64,000 bases of DNA from Streptomyces sp. TBY4 (GTDB lineage: Bacteria > Actinomycetota > Actinomycetes > Streptomycetales > Streptomycetaceae), in the NCBI RefSeq assembly GCF_024213195.1, contig NZ_JANAVF010000012.1:186001-250000 (forward strand), in the 5' to 3' direction. The position numbers and the translations under genes were made by a program. A model generated the notes under the pieces. It ran no database searches, was not told the origin of the DNA, and saw nothing but the letters and a program-made list of their open reading frames with translations. Shown here piece after piece: positions 25,334 through 35,602 of the stretch (its first letter is position 1; each line of letters opens with the position of its first letter).

Positions 25334-27105
25334 GCACCCCAGGCAGAGGCCCCGCAGCAGCGGGCACCAGCACCGGCATACGGCTCCACGCCCCGGCGCC
25401 CGGCTGGTCCGTGGACGCCGATGTCGTGGTCGTCGGGTCCGGAGTCGCCGGACTGACCGCCGCACTGCGCTGCGCCGCCGCGGGCCGCCGTACCGTCGTG
25501 GTCACCAAGGCCCGGCTCGACGACGGCTCCACCCGCTGGGCCCAGGGCGGCATCGCCGCCGCCCTCGGCGACGGGGACACCCCGGAGCAGCACCAGGGCG
25601 ACACCCTCGTCGCGGGCGCGGGCCTGTGCGACGAGGCCGCCGTCCGGCTCCTGGTCACCGAGGGCCCCGACGCCGTGCGCCGGCTGATCGCCGCCGGCGC
25701 CGTCTTCGACACCTCCGCCGAGACCGGCGAGATCGAGCTGACCCGCGAGGGCGGCCACCACCGCCGCCGCATCGCGCACGCGGGCGGGGACGCGACCGGC
25801 GCCGAGATCTCCCGGGCCCTCGTCGAGGCCGTCCAGGCGGCCGGCATCGAGACCGTGGAGAACGCCCTCGTCCTGGATCTGCTCCAGGACGCCGAGGGCC
25901 GTACCGCGGGCGTCACCCTGCACGTCATGGGCGAGGGCCAGCACGACGGGGTCGGCGCCGTCCACGCGCCCGCCGTGATCCTCGCGACCGGCGGCATGGG
26001 CCAGGTCTTCTCGGCGACCACCAACCCGTCGGTCTCCACGGGCGACGGCGTGGCCCTCGCGCTGCGCGCCGGAGCCGAGGTCTCCGACCTCGAGTTCGTG
26101 CAGTTCCACCCCACCGTGCTCTTCCTGGGCGCCGACGCCGAGGGCCAGCAGCCCCTGGTGTCGGAGGCCGTCCGCGGCGAAGGTGCGTACCTCGTCGACG
26201 CCGACGGGGTCCGCTTCATGCAGGGGCAGCACGAGCTGGCCGAGCTCGCCCCCCGCGACATCGTCGCGAAGGGCATCATGCGCCGCATGCAGGAGCAGGG
26301 CACCCAGCACATGTACCTGGACGCCCGGCACTTCGGCGCCGAGATGTGGGAGCAGCGCTTCCCCACCATCCTCGCCGCCTGCCGCTCGCACGGCATCGAC
26401 CCGGTCACCGAGCCGATCCCGGTCGCCCCGGCCGCGCACTACGCCTCCGGCGGCGTACGGACCGACCTGCACGGCCGCACCACCGTCCCCGGCCTGTACG
26501 CGTGCGGCGAGGTCGCCTGCACGGGCGTGCACGGCGCGAACCGCCTCGCCTCCAACTCCCTGCTGGAGGGCCTGGTCTTCGCGGAGCGCATCGCCGACGA
26601 CATCATCGCGAACCCGCCCACGGGCAACGGCCCGGGCATCCCCGTCCCGGCCACCGGCCCCCTCCAGCCCGCCGAGGCGCGCTACGAGATCCAGCGCATC
26701 ATGACCGACGGCGCGGGCGTGCTCCGCTCCGCCGAGTCCCTGCGCCGGGCCGCCGCCGCGCTCGAAGGCCTGTACGCGACGGCGCTGACGGAGCTGGAGG
26801 CCCGGGGCAAGACGGCCGTGCCCGGCACCGAGACCTGGGAGGCCACCAACCTCCTGTGCGTGGCCCGGGTCCTGGTCGCCGCCGCCCAGCGGCGCGCGGA
26901 GACCCGCGGCTGCCACTGGCGCGAGGACCACCCCGACCGGGACGACGCGGACTGGCGGCGCCACCTGGTCGTCCGCCTGTCGGAGACCGAGCGGCGGGCC
27001 CTGGTCGTCGTCCCCACGGACTCGGCGGACTTCCCGTCCGTACGGACCCCCTTGAGCACAGACACCCCCGACACCACCCGCAGCACCGACAGCCTGGAGC
27101 GGTAA
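25330..27105 (+). CDS. nadB: L-aspartate oxidase
   Basis: NadB oxidises L-aspartate to iminoaspartate, the first step of de novo NAD synthesis. The 591-residue flavoprotein has the FAD dinucleotide fold VVVGSGVAGLTAALRCA near residue 35, the substrate motif STRWAQGGIAAA, HTHG-equivalent region GGHHRRRIAHAGGDATG, VEFVQFHPT-type strand DLEFVQFHPTVLF, and ASGGVRTDLHGRTTVPGLYACGEVACTGVHGANRLASNSLLEG split over residues 365-415. The usual partner quinolinate synthase (nadA) is not next to it; nadC follows 2 nt after the stop. Confidence 0.95.
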   Translation: MSTPGRGPAAAGTSTGIRLHAPAPGWSVDADVVVVGSGVAGLTAALRCAAAGRRTVVVTKARLDDGSTRWAQGGIAAALGDGDTPEQHQGDTLVAGAGLCDEAAVRLLVTEGPDAVRRLIAAGAVFDTSAETGEIELTREGGHHRRRIAHAGGDATGAEISRALVEAVQAAGIETVENALVLDLLQDAEGRTAGVTLHVMGEGQHDGVGAVHAPAVILATGGMGQVFSATTNPSVSTGDGVALALRAGAEVSDLEFVQFHPTVLFLGADAEGQQPLVSEAVRGEGAYLVDADGVRFMQGQHELAELAPRDIVAKGIMRRMQEQGTQHMYLDARHFGAEMWEQRFPTILAACRSHGIDPVTEPIPVAPAAHYASGGVRTDLHGRTTVPGLYACGEVACTGVHGANRLASNSLLEGLVFAERIADDIIANPPTGNGPGIPVPATGPLQPAEARYEIQRIMTDGAGVLRSAESLRRAAAALEGLYATALTELEARGKTAVPGTETWEATNLLCVARVLVAAAQRRAETRGCHWREDHPDRDDADWRRHLVVRLSETERRALVVVPTDSADFPSVRTPLSTDTPDTTRSTDSLER

Positions 27106-27107
27106 CC

Positions 27108-28106
27108 GTGAGCACGCACGAGCACGACCACACCCACCCGCACGAAGAGCTCCCGATCCTCGACCAGAGCGAGGGCGGCGGCTGCGGCGACGACTGCGCC
27201 TGCGGCGAGGGCGAGGAGACGGGCCTGGACCCGGCGCTCGCCCAGCTCCTGGTGGACGCGGGCCTGGACCCCATCGAGGTCGAGGACATCGCGCACATGG
27301 CGATCTCCGAGGACCTCGACGGCGGGGTCGACGTCACCACCGTCGCCACCGTCCCCGAGGACGCCGTCGCCACGGCCGACTTCACCGCCCGCGAGGCCGG
27401 CACGGTCGCCGGCCTGCGGGTCGCCGAGGCCGTGCTCTCCGTCGTCTGCACCGACACCTTCGAGGTGGAGCGGCACGTCGAGGACGGCGAGCGGGTCGAG
27501 GCCGGCCAGGTGCTGCTGTCCGTACGGGCCCGCACCCGGGACCTGCTCACCGGCGAGCGCAGCGCGCTGAACCTGCTCTGCCTGATGTCGGGCATCGCCA
27601 CGGCCACCCGCGCCTGGGCCGACGAGCTGGAGGGCACCAAGGCCAAGGTCCGCGACACCCGCAAGACCACCCCCGGCCTGCGCTGCCTGGAGAAGTACGC
27701 GGTCCGCTGCGGCGGCGGCGTCAACCACCGCATGTCGCTGTCCGACGCGGCGCTGGTGAAGGACAACCACGTCATCGCGGCGGGCGGTGTCCGGGAGGCG
27801 TTCAAGGCCGTACGCGAGCAGTTCCCCGACCTGCCCATCGAGGTCGAGGTGGACACCCTCCAGCAGGTCCGCGAGGCCCTGGACGCGGGCGCGGACCTGA
27901 TCCTGCTCGACAACTTCGAGCCGATCGAAACCGCGGAAGCCGTGGCGCTGGTCCGCGGCCGCGCCGTCCTGGAGTCCTCGGGCCGCCTCACCATGCACAA
28001 CGCCCGCGCCTACGCCGAGACGGGCGTCGACTACCTCGCCGTCGGCGGGCTCACCCACTCCTCCCCGATCCTGGACATCGGCCTCGATCTGCGCGAGGCG
28101 GTGTAG
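27108..28106 (+). CDS. nadC: Nicotinate-nucleotide pyrophosphorylase (carboxylating), with His/Cys-rich N-terminus
   Basis: NadC converts quinolinate and PRPP to nicotinate mononucleotide. The 332-residue enzyme has the family motifs TARTRDLLTGER-type (RARTRDLLTGERSALN), RDTRKTTPGLRCLEKYAVRCGGG split around residues 180-200, NHRMSLSDAALVKDNHV, and IEVEVDTLQQ. Ahead of the catalytic core is an atypical 40-residue extension with alternating histidines (HEHDHTHPHE, residues 4-13) and three close cysteines (CGDDCAC, 26-32), a plausible metal site. It follows nadB with a 2-nt gap and precedes coaX by 3 nt. Confidence 0.94.
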   Translation: MSTHEHDHTHPHEELPILDQSEGGGCGDDCACGEGEETGLDPALAQLLVDAGLDPIEVEDIAHMAISEDLDGGVDVTTVATVPEDAVATADFTAREAGTVAGLRVAEAVLSVVCTDTFEVERHVEDGERVEAGQVLLSVRARTRDLLTGERSALNLLCLMSGIATATRAWADELEGTKAKVRDTRKTTPGLRCLEKYAVRCGGGVNHRMSLSDAALVKDNHVIAAGGVREAFKAVREQFPDLPIEVEVDTLQQVREALDAGADLILLDNFEPIETAEAVALVRGRAVLESSGRLTMHNARAYAETGVDYLAVGGLTHSSPILDIGLDLREAV

Positions 28107-28109
28107 CCG

Positions 28110-28919
<810 letters not shown>

Positions 28920-28941
28920 CCGGACCGACCCCCGTGGCCCT

Positions 28942-28979
28942 GCGGCCCCTGCCCTCCCGCCCGGGAGGCCGGGGGCCGC
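28942..28979 (+). terminator. Hairpin terminator after coaX
   Basis: GCGGCCCC (28942-28949) pairs with GGGGCCGC (28972-28979), and inside it CCTCCCG pairs with CGGGAGG. The stem begins 23 nt after the coaX stop and probably ends the pan-nad-coaX transcript. No U-run. Confidence 0.6.
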
Positions 28980-29139
28980 TTCCGTCCGGCGGGCCCCCGC
29001 CCTTACCGCGTCCGTACGCCCGACATGGCAATTTCCCCGGAAATGGCCGAGCCACGGCCACCGCGGGGATAACGTGCCCCACGAGAAGTTCCGGGAGCCC
29101 GTCCCCGGCGCCACAGCGCCTGTGACCGGAGGAGACGCC

Positions 29140-29325
29140 ATGACCGCTCGGCCCGCCTGGCAGAAGTCCTCGTTCTGCGGCGAGGGGGACAACTGCGTGT
29201 ACGTCAGCGCGGCCCCCGGCACCCTGGTCCGCGTGGCGGACCGCGCCGACCCGGCCCACCTGGTCCTCGCCACCACCCAGGCCGCCTGGACCGATTTCCT
29301 GCGGGTGGTCAAGCAGGAGGACTGA
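29140..29325 (+). CDS. DUF397 protein without an adjacent XRE regulator
   Basis: A 61-residue protein of the DUF397 family: WQKSSFCGEGDNCVYV, then VRVADRADPAHLVL and AAWTDFLRVVKQ. GGAGGA lies 8 nt before the ATG at 29140. In Streptomyces such proteins normally sit immediately after a Scr1/BldB-linked XRE-type regulator gene; here neither neighbour is such a regulator. It may act with a regulator encoded elsewhere. Confidence 0.85.
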   Translation: MTARPAWQKSSFCGEGDNCVYVSAAPGTLVRVADRADPAHLVLATTQAAWTDFLRVVKQED

Positions 29326-29431
29326 GCCCTCCCGGGTCCTCCGGGGCCTTTCCGGGCCTTTCCGGCGAGGACACGCGCCCTGTACGTGTCCACTCAAGGG
29401 ATTTTGTCCGATTAGCGCGTATCTTCGGCCC

Positions 29432-30025
29432 ATGCCCACGCCCTACGGATCCCGCGGCGGCATGGCGTTCGGCGCCGATGAGCTTCACGTGCTCAGGCGT
29501 TCGCTCGCTCACGCCCTTCAGTCCTCGACGGCCCCCCTGACGGCCGTCGAGGTCCAGGACTGCCTGCGCCTCGCGGCGTCGGTGGACGACGCGGTCCAGG
29601 AGGCGGGGAGACTCAGAGCGTTCCTTCTCGCCGACCTGGCGCGCTACAGAGCCGCGCTCCCCGGCAGCCTCTCCGGCTACCTGGAGCTGCTGCAGGACGC
29701 CCTGGCCGCCGGCTACGAACCGGTGCCGGACGACCTCGCCGCCCTGCGGGCGCTGCGCGCCAACCCGGTCGCCGCCGCGCTCCTGGAGCGGGCCCAGACC
29801 GTCGCGGAGCGCTCCGTACGCCGCAGGCTCTCCACGGCACCCGCCCCGCGCACCCGGCTGCTGACCCTCGCGGGCGGCACCGACAAGGAGAACGACCCCG
29901 CGCGCCCGAAGCCCGAACCGCGCCCGGACGACCGCCCGGGACGTCCCATCCCGACCCCGGGCGAGGTCTTCCCGCCGCGCCGCAAGCCCAGCCCGCCCCC
30001 GGAGGCCGGGCGCGCGGCCGGGTAG
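29432..30025 (+). CDS. Hypothetical protein, helical N-terminus and Pro-rich tail
   Basis: The 197-residue protein is not recognised as a known family. The first 130 residues are Leu/Ala-rich and predicted helical (ADELHVLRRSLAHALQ; LRLAASVDDAVQEAGRLRAFLLADLARY), and the last 60 are Pro/Arg-rich and probably disordered. It lies between the DUF397 gene and a small membrane protein, all on the same strand. It looks like a conserved streptomycete core-genome protein; no function is proposed. Confidence 0.8.
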   Translation: MPTPYGSRGGMAFGADELHVLRRSLAHALQSSTAPLTAVEVQDCLRLAASVDDAVQEAGRLRAFLLADLARYRAALPGSLSGYLELLQDALAAGYEPVPDDLAALRALRANPVAAALLERAQTVAERSVRRRLSTAPAPRTRLLTLAGGTDKENDPARPKPEPRPDDRPGRPIPTPGEVFPPRRKPSPPPEAGRAAG

Positions 30026-30038
30026 CTAGGGTGGGGGC

Positions 30039-30224
30039 ATGGACTACGTTTCCGCGCTCGTGCCCCCCTTCGCGATGGCCGCGTTCTTCATCGCGCTCAT
30101 CGTGGTGATCGTGAAGAGCCAGGGCGGTGCCAACAAGGCCAAGGAGGACGCGGCCGTCGACGCCGTGCTCGCCCGCGCCGAGGCCACCCAGCAGGCCCAG
30201 GCCCAGGCCCAGCCCCAGAAGTAG
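30039..30224 (+). CDS. Small single-pass membrane protein
   Basis: A 61-residue protein with one transmembrane helix (residues 8-26, PPFAMAAFFIALIVVIVK) followed by a Lys/Ala-rich cytosolic region and a Gln-Ala repeat tail (TQQAQAQAQPQK). It starts 13 nt after the preceding gene and ends before a clear hairpin, so it is probably co-transcribed with it. Function unknown. Confidence 0.75.
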   Translation: MDYVSALVPPFAMAAFFIALIVVIVKSQGGANKAKEDAAVDAVLARAEATQQAQAQAQPQK

Positions 30225-30242
30225 GCCCCCCCCGAGGGGGAC

Positions 30243-30270
30243 GGGCGTACGGCTTCCCTGCCGTACGCCC
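30243..30270 (+). terminator. Hairpin terminator
   Basis: A perfect 10-bp stem, GGGCGTACGG against CCGTACGCCC, with an 8-nt loop, 19 nt after the small membrane protein gene and followed by TTC. It separates that transcript from the BlaI-type gene. Confidence 0.7.
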
Positions 30271-30359
30271 TTCACTGCGTTGCGGGGCCCCCGGATTTTG
30301 TCGCGCCTTGCCGCCCGGATAGCCGCGCAATTCACCACAACCCGCACTATCGTGCTGCT

Positions 30360-30815
30360 GTGCCTCGCCCCTTGGGAGAACTCGAAGACGCAGTCATGAC
30401 GCGGGTGTGGCAGTGGAACCGCCCGGTCACCGTTCGCGAAGTCCTGGAAGACCTCCAGCAGGAACGGTCCATCGCGTACACCACGGTCATGACCGTTATG
30501 GACAATCTTCATCAGAAGGGCTGGGTCCGCCGCGAAGCGGAAGGCCGGGCCTATCGATATACGGCGGTCTCCACGCGGGCCGCTTACTCGGCCGCACTGA
30601 TGAACGAAGCCTGGTCGACGAGCGACAACCCCGCCGCCGCCCTCGTGGCCTTCTTCGGCATGATGTCGGCGGAACAGCGCGAGGCACTCCGGGACGCCGT
30701 ACGCATCGTGCAGCCCGCTGAACCCGAAGCCTCTGCGGAGTCCCCGGACGCCCCGCCCCCGCCACCCGCCACCGAAGGCGACTCCGCGGCCCCGGGCACC
30801 GGGCCGGGGCGATAA
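30360..30815 (+). CDS. BlaI/MecI/CopY-family transcriptional repressor
   Basis: The 151-residue protein has the winged-helix domain of the family (LGELEDAVMTRVWQWNRPVTVREVLEDL, then SIAYTTVMTVMDNLHQKGWVRREAEGRAYRYT) and a Pro-rich tail. Classical members are cleaved by a BlaR1-type membrane protease and repress beta-lactamase or, in actinobacteria, wider regulons. No BlaR1-like gene adjoins it here. GTG at 30360. The next gene starts 10 nt after its stop, suggesting co-transcription. Confidence 0.9.
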   Translation: MPRPLGELEDAVMTRVWQWNRPVTVREVLEDLQQERSIAYTTVMTVMDNLHQKGWVRREAEGRAYRYTAVSTRAAYSAALMNEAWSTSDNPAAALVAFFGMMSAEQREALRDAVRIVQPAEPEASAESPDAPPPPPATEGDSAAPGTGPGR

Positions 30816-30824
30816 CGTCCGGGC

Positions 30825-31355
30825 ATGGGTGAGTTTTCCGCTGCACATGCAAAAACAGTGACGATCCGCCGAGCGCGCACCGGTGATGTTCCCGCGCTGC
30901 GCCGCCTGCTCGACCAGTACGTACAGCAGCGGATCCTGCTGGACAAAGCGCCGGTCGTCCTTTATGAGGACATCCAGGAGTTCTGGGTCGCGGAACGCGA
31001 GGCCGATGGCCAGGTGGTCGGCTGCGGTGCGCTCCACGTGATGTGGGAAGACCTGGCCGAAGTCCGCACTCTTGCCGTCGACCGCGACTTGAAGGGCGTG
31101 GGAGTCGGCCATCTGGTGCTCGACAAGTTGCTGGAGACCGCCCGCAGGCTCGGTGTCAGCCGGGTTTTCTGCCTGACCTTCGAAGTGGACTTCTTCGCCA
31201 AGCACGGGTTCACCGAGATCGGCGAGACCCCGGTCGAGACCGATGTGTACATGGAGCTCCTGCGTTCCTATGACGAGGGTGTCGCCGAGTTCCTCGGTCT
31301 CGAACGAGTGAAGCCGAACACCTTGGGCAACAGCCGGATGCTTCTGCACCTCTGA
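30825..31355 (+). CDS. argA: GNAT amino-acid N-acetyltransferase (N-acetylglutamate synthase type)
   Basis: The 176-residue GNAT protein has TIRRARTGDVPALRRLLDQYV at the start, the VGCGALHVMWEDLAEVRTLAV strand, and the acetyl-CoA loop near residues 86-92 (LKGVGVGHLVL), then KHGFTEIGETPVETDVY. This short stand-alone form matches the actinobacterial amino-acid acetyltransferase (Mycobacterium tuberculosis Rv2747 type) that makes N-acetylglutamate for arginine synthesis without an amino-acid-kinase domain. Streptomycetes also use ArgJ for recycling. The gene symbol is a family-based assignment. Confidence 0.82.
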   Translation: MGEFSAAHAKTVTIRRARTGDVPALRRLLDQYVQQRILLDKAPVVLYEDIQEFWVAEREADGQVVGCGALHVMWEDLAEVRTLAVDRDLKGVGVGHLVLDKLLETARRLGVSRVFCLTFEVDFFAKHGFTEIGETPVETDVYMELLRSYDEGVAEFLGLERVKPNTLGNSRMLLHL

Positions 31356-31438
31356 TCGATCAGGCCGATTTCACGGGAGCCCCCGGCTCCGTGCCCTATG
31401 TCCGAATCGCGCATGTTTCCCGACCCGTTGCGGACCCG

Positions 31439-31464
31439 AACCCGTGACGGGGGGTTTGTGTTTT
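31439..31464 (+). terminator. Possible terminator before lsr2
   Basis: CCCG-TGA-CGGG, inside a longer AACCC/GGGTT pairing, is followed by GTTTGTGTTTT, an unusually T-rich run for this genome. It lies 84 nt after the acetyltransferase gene and 56 nt before lsr2. It may separate these transcripts; the stem is short. Confidence 0.4.
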
Positions 31465-31519
31465 CCAGGCAAAAGCGGTTTCCTTTCCGCGTACTGCTTT
31501 TCGATGAAAGGAAATCCCG

Positions 31520-31858
31520 GTGGCACAGAAGGTTCAGGTCCTTCTTGTCGACGACCTCGACGGCGGCGAGGCGGACGAGACGGTGACGTTCGCTCTGGAT
31601 GGCAAGACCTACGAGATCGACCTCACCACCGCCAACGCTGAAAAGCTCCGCGGCCTCCTCGACCCGTTCACCAAGGGCGGTCGCCGCACCGGCGGCCGTG
31701 CCGCGGCGGGCCGTACGAAGGGCGGCCGCACCGCCGCGACGTCCGGCAACCCGGACACGGCCGAGATCCGCGCGTGGGCCAAGGCCCAGGGCATGAGCGT
31801 CAACGACCGCGGCCGCGTTCCGCAGGAGATCCGCGAGGCCTACGAGAACCGGGGCTGA
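31520..31858 (+). CDS. lsr2: Nucleoid-associated protein Lsr2
   Basis: Lsr2 is the actinobacterial H-NS analogue that binds AT-rich DNA and silences foreign and specialised-metabolite genes. The 112-residue protein shows the N-terminal oligomerisation domain (AQKVQVLLVDDLDGGEADETVTFALDGKTYEIDLT region), a basic linker (GGRRTGGRAAAGRTKGGR) and the C-terminal DNA-binding domain with the minor-groove RGR hook at residues 97-99. GAAAGGAAA precedes the GTG start. Its 3' end overlaps the convergent downstream gene by 19 bp. Confidence 0.96.
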   Translation: MAQKVQVLLVDDLDGGEADETVTFALDGKTYEIDLTTANAEKLRGLLDPFTKGGRRTGGRAAAGRTKGGRTAATSGNPDTAEIRAWAKAQGMSVNDRGRVPQEIREAYENRG

Positions 31859-32481
31859 TCTCCGGCAGGCCCCGCGGCGGCAACGCTATGCGCGGAGGCC
31901 GTACGCCGCCGCAGCCGCGCCCGGTGGCATTCCGTCGCCGCCGCCGCGACCAGGCGTACGAGACCGGGCCCGGTGGCGTCCGCGCCACGACCGGGCCCGG
32001 AGCCCTGCCCCGCGGCGGGCAGGGCGGGCAGCAGTGCCTCACACCCCTGCTCGGGGGGCCGCAGCCACACGGCGGCCCCCCGAGGGTTTTCCCCGGGCTC
32101 CACCAGGTGTCCCGGCGGCGTCGGAGCGGTGATCCGGCCACCCGCACCCAGGGCGGCGAGATCCAGGGCCACCCCGCCCCACTCCAGCCAGTCGAGCAGC
32201 CCCTCCAGCTCGTCGGCGCTCCCCGGGGCCACCAGGAACCGCATCCTGCGCCCCATGAGGGCCACGGGACCCGTGGCGTCGCCGCAGGGTCCGCGCAGCA
32301 CCGCGGCGCCGGCATCGGCCGGCAGCTCCAGTACGTCGAACCGCACCCCGGTCACGAGCTGCGCGGGCGGACCGCCGGCCACGGGCCAGCCGAGGACGCG
32401 CTCGTACCAGTGCGCCGGCGCCTCGGCCGCGCCGGGAGCGCGGGGGAGCGGGACGGTGGCGGGAGGCGCGGTGAGGGCCAT
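31840..32481 (-). CDS. Conserved protein between lsr2 and clpC (VOC-like or unknown)
   Basis: The 213-residue protein (HWYERVLGWPVAGGPPAQLVTG) looks like the N-terminal half of streptomycete proteins in which a WYERVLGWP segment precedes a bifunctional or regulatory domain; this segment also resembles glyoxalase/VOC starts. The remaining motifs (GVRFDVLELPADAGAAVLR; GAAVWLRPPEQGCEALLP) are conserved in character but not diagnostic. The C-terminal 40 residues are Arg-rich. Its stop lies inside lsr2, giving a 19-bp tail-to-tail overlap. It is divergent from clpC, 497 bp away. Function unknown. Confidence 0.7.
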   Translation of the reverse strand: MALTAPPATVPLPRAPGAAEAPAHWYERVLGWPVAGGPPAQLVTGVRFDVLELPADAGAAVLRGPCGDATGPVALMGRRMRFLVAPGSADELEGLLDWLEWGGVALDLAALGAGGRITAPTPPGHLVEPGENPRGAAVWLRPPEQGCEALLPALPAAGQGSGPGRGADATGPGLVRLVAAAATECHRARLRRRTASAHSVAAAGPAGDQPRFS

Positions 32482-32621
32482 GCCCGGAGCAACTGCGGAA
32501 ACGCTTCGGGGTTACGGGGGAGGGGACGCGGGAGGACGCGTGATGTGACGCAGGGCACATGCTCCATTGCGGAACGTAAACGTCCGAGCGGCCGGAGTCT
32601 CACATTCAGGACGGAAGCTTG

Positions 32622-32636
32622 TTCGCCCGTAGCGGA
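32622..32636. promoter_or_regulatory. ClgR-like operator upstream of clpC
   Basis: TTCGCCCGTAGCGGA fits the ClgR half-site arrangement CGC-N5-GCG with the preferred GTTCGC left half (GTTCGC at 32621-32626). In Streptomyces ClgR activates clpP1P2, clpC and lon from such sites. A second match lies 117 bp downstream. Confidence 0.5.
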
Positions 32637-32738
32637 GGGAAGAGTCGTCCACCAGCGTGAACTGTCCGCTCTTACGGGTAAGACATTCCTAGTGGATCGG
32701 GGCGACACGCTGTTTTGCAGGGTCCGAGACCGCCTTCC

Positions 32739-32755
32739 GTTCGCCATCGGCGTAC
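32739..32755. promoter_or_regulatory. Second ClgR-like operator upstream of clpC
   Basis: GTTCGCCATCGGCGTAC has GTTCGC, five spacer bases and GCG. It lies 224 bp before the clpC start. The rest of the 497-bp spacer (32482-32978) holds no gene and no HAIR or CIRCE heat-shock element. Chance matches to CGC-N5-GCG are frequent in such G+C-rich DNA, so the paired GTTCGC halves are the real support. Confidence 0.45.
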
Positions 32756-32978
32756 ACGTGTGACGGGTATCTGCCTGGCCTGCGGGAACATCGTCTCGCA
32801 CCATCGGGTTGGAGCAGTTGTCGGCACTTACAGCCGGGTTTTCCCACGGACGTGAGGGTGAGCCGCGGACGGATGTCGGCAGTTGGAATGAGCTGTCCCG
32901 CCCCGCGGGACTAGCATGCGGAAGGACAGGGCGGGGACCGACCCCGAACTGCCCGACCGCTCTGAGGAGCGATAAACG

Positions 32979-35504
<2,526 letters not shown>

Positions 35505-35530
35505 GCGCTAGCCGCTCACAGCGGTACGAA

Positions 35531-35572
35531 GGGGCGGCCCCGGGACCGAGAGGTTCCGGGGCCGCCCCTTTT
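35531..35572. terminator. Strong bidirectional terminator between clpC and the NACHT gene
   Basis: GGGGCGGCCCCGGGACC is followed by GAGA and by its near-complement GGTTCCGGGGCCGCCCC, then TTTT. The stem is about 17 bp and lies between two convergent genes, 27 nt after clpC, and would serve both strands, although only the plus strand has the U-run. Confidence 0.85.
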
Positions 35573-35602
35573 CCGTGCGCCGTGCTGTGCCGCCGCTCAG
35601 AT

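Noticed and set aside
30360..31355. beta-lactamase/BlaR operon
   Set aside because: Only a BlaI-type gene is present; the next gene is a GNAT acetyltransferase, not a BlaR1 or beta-lactamase.
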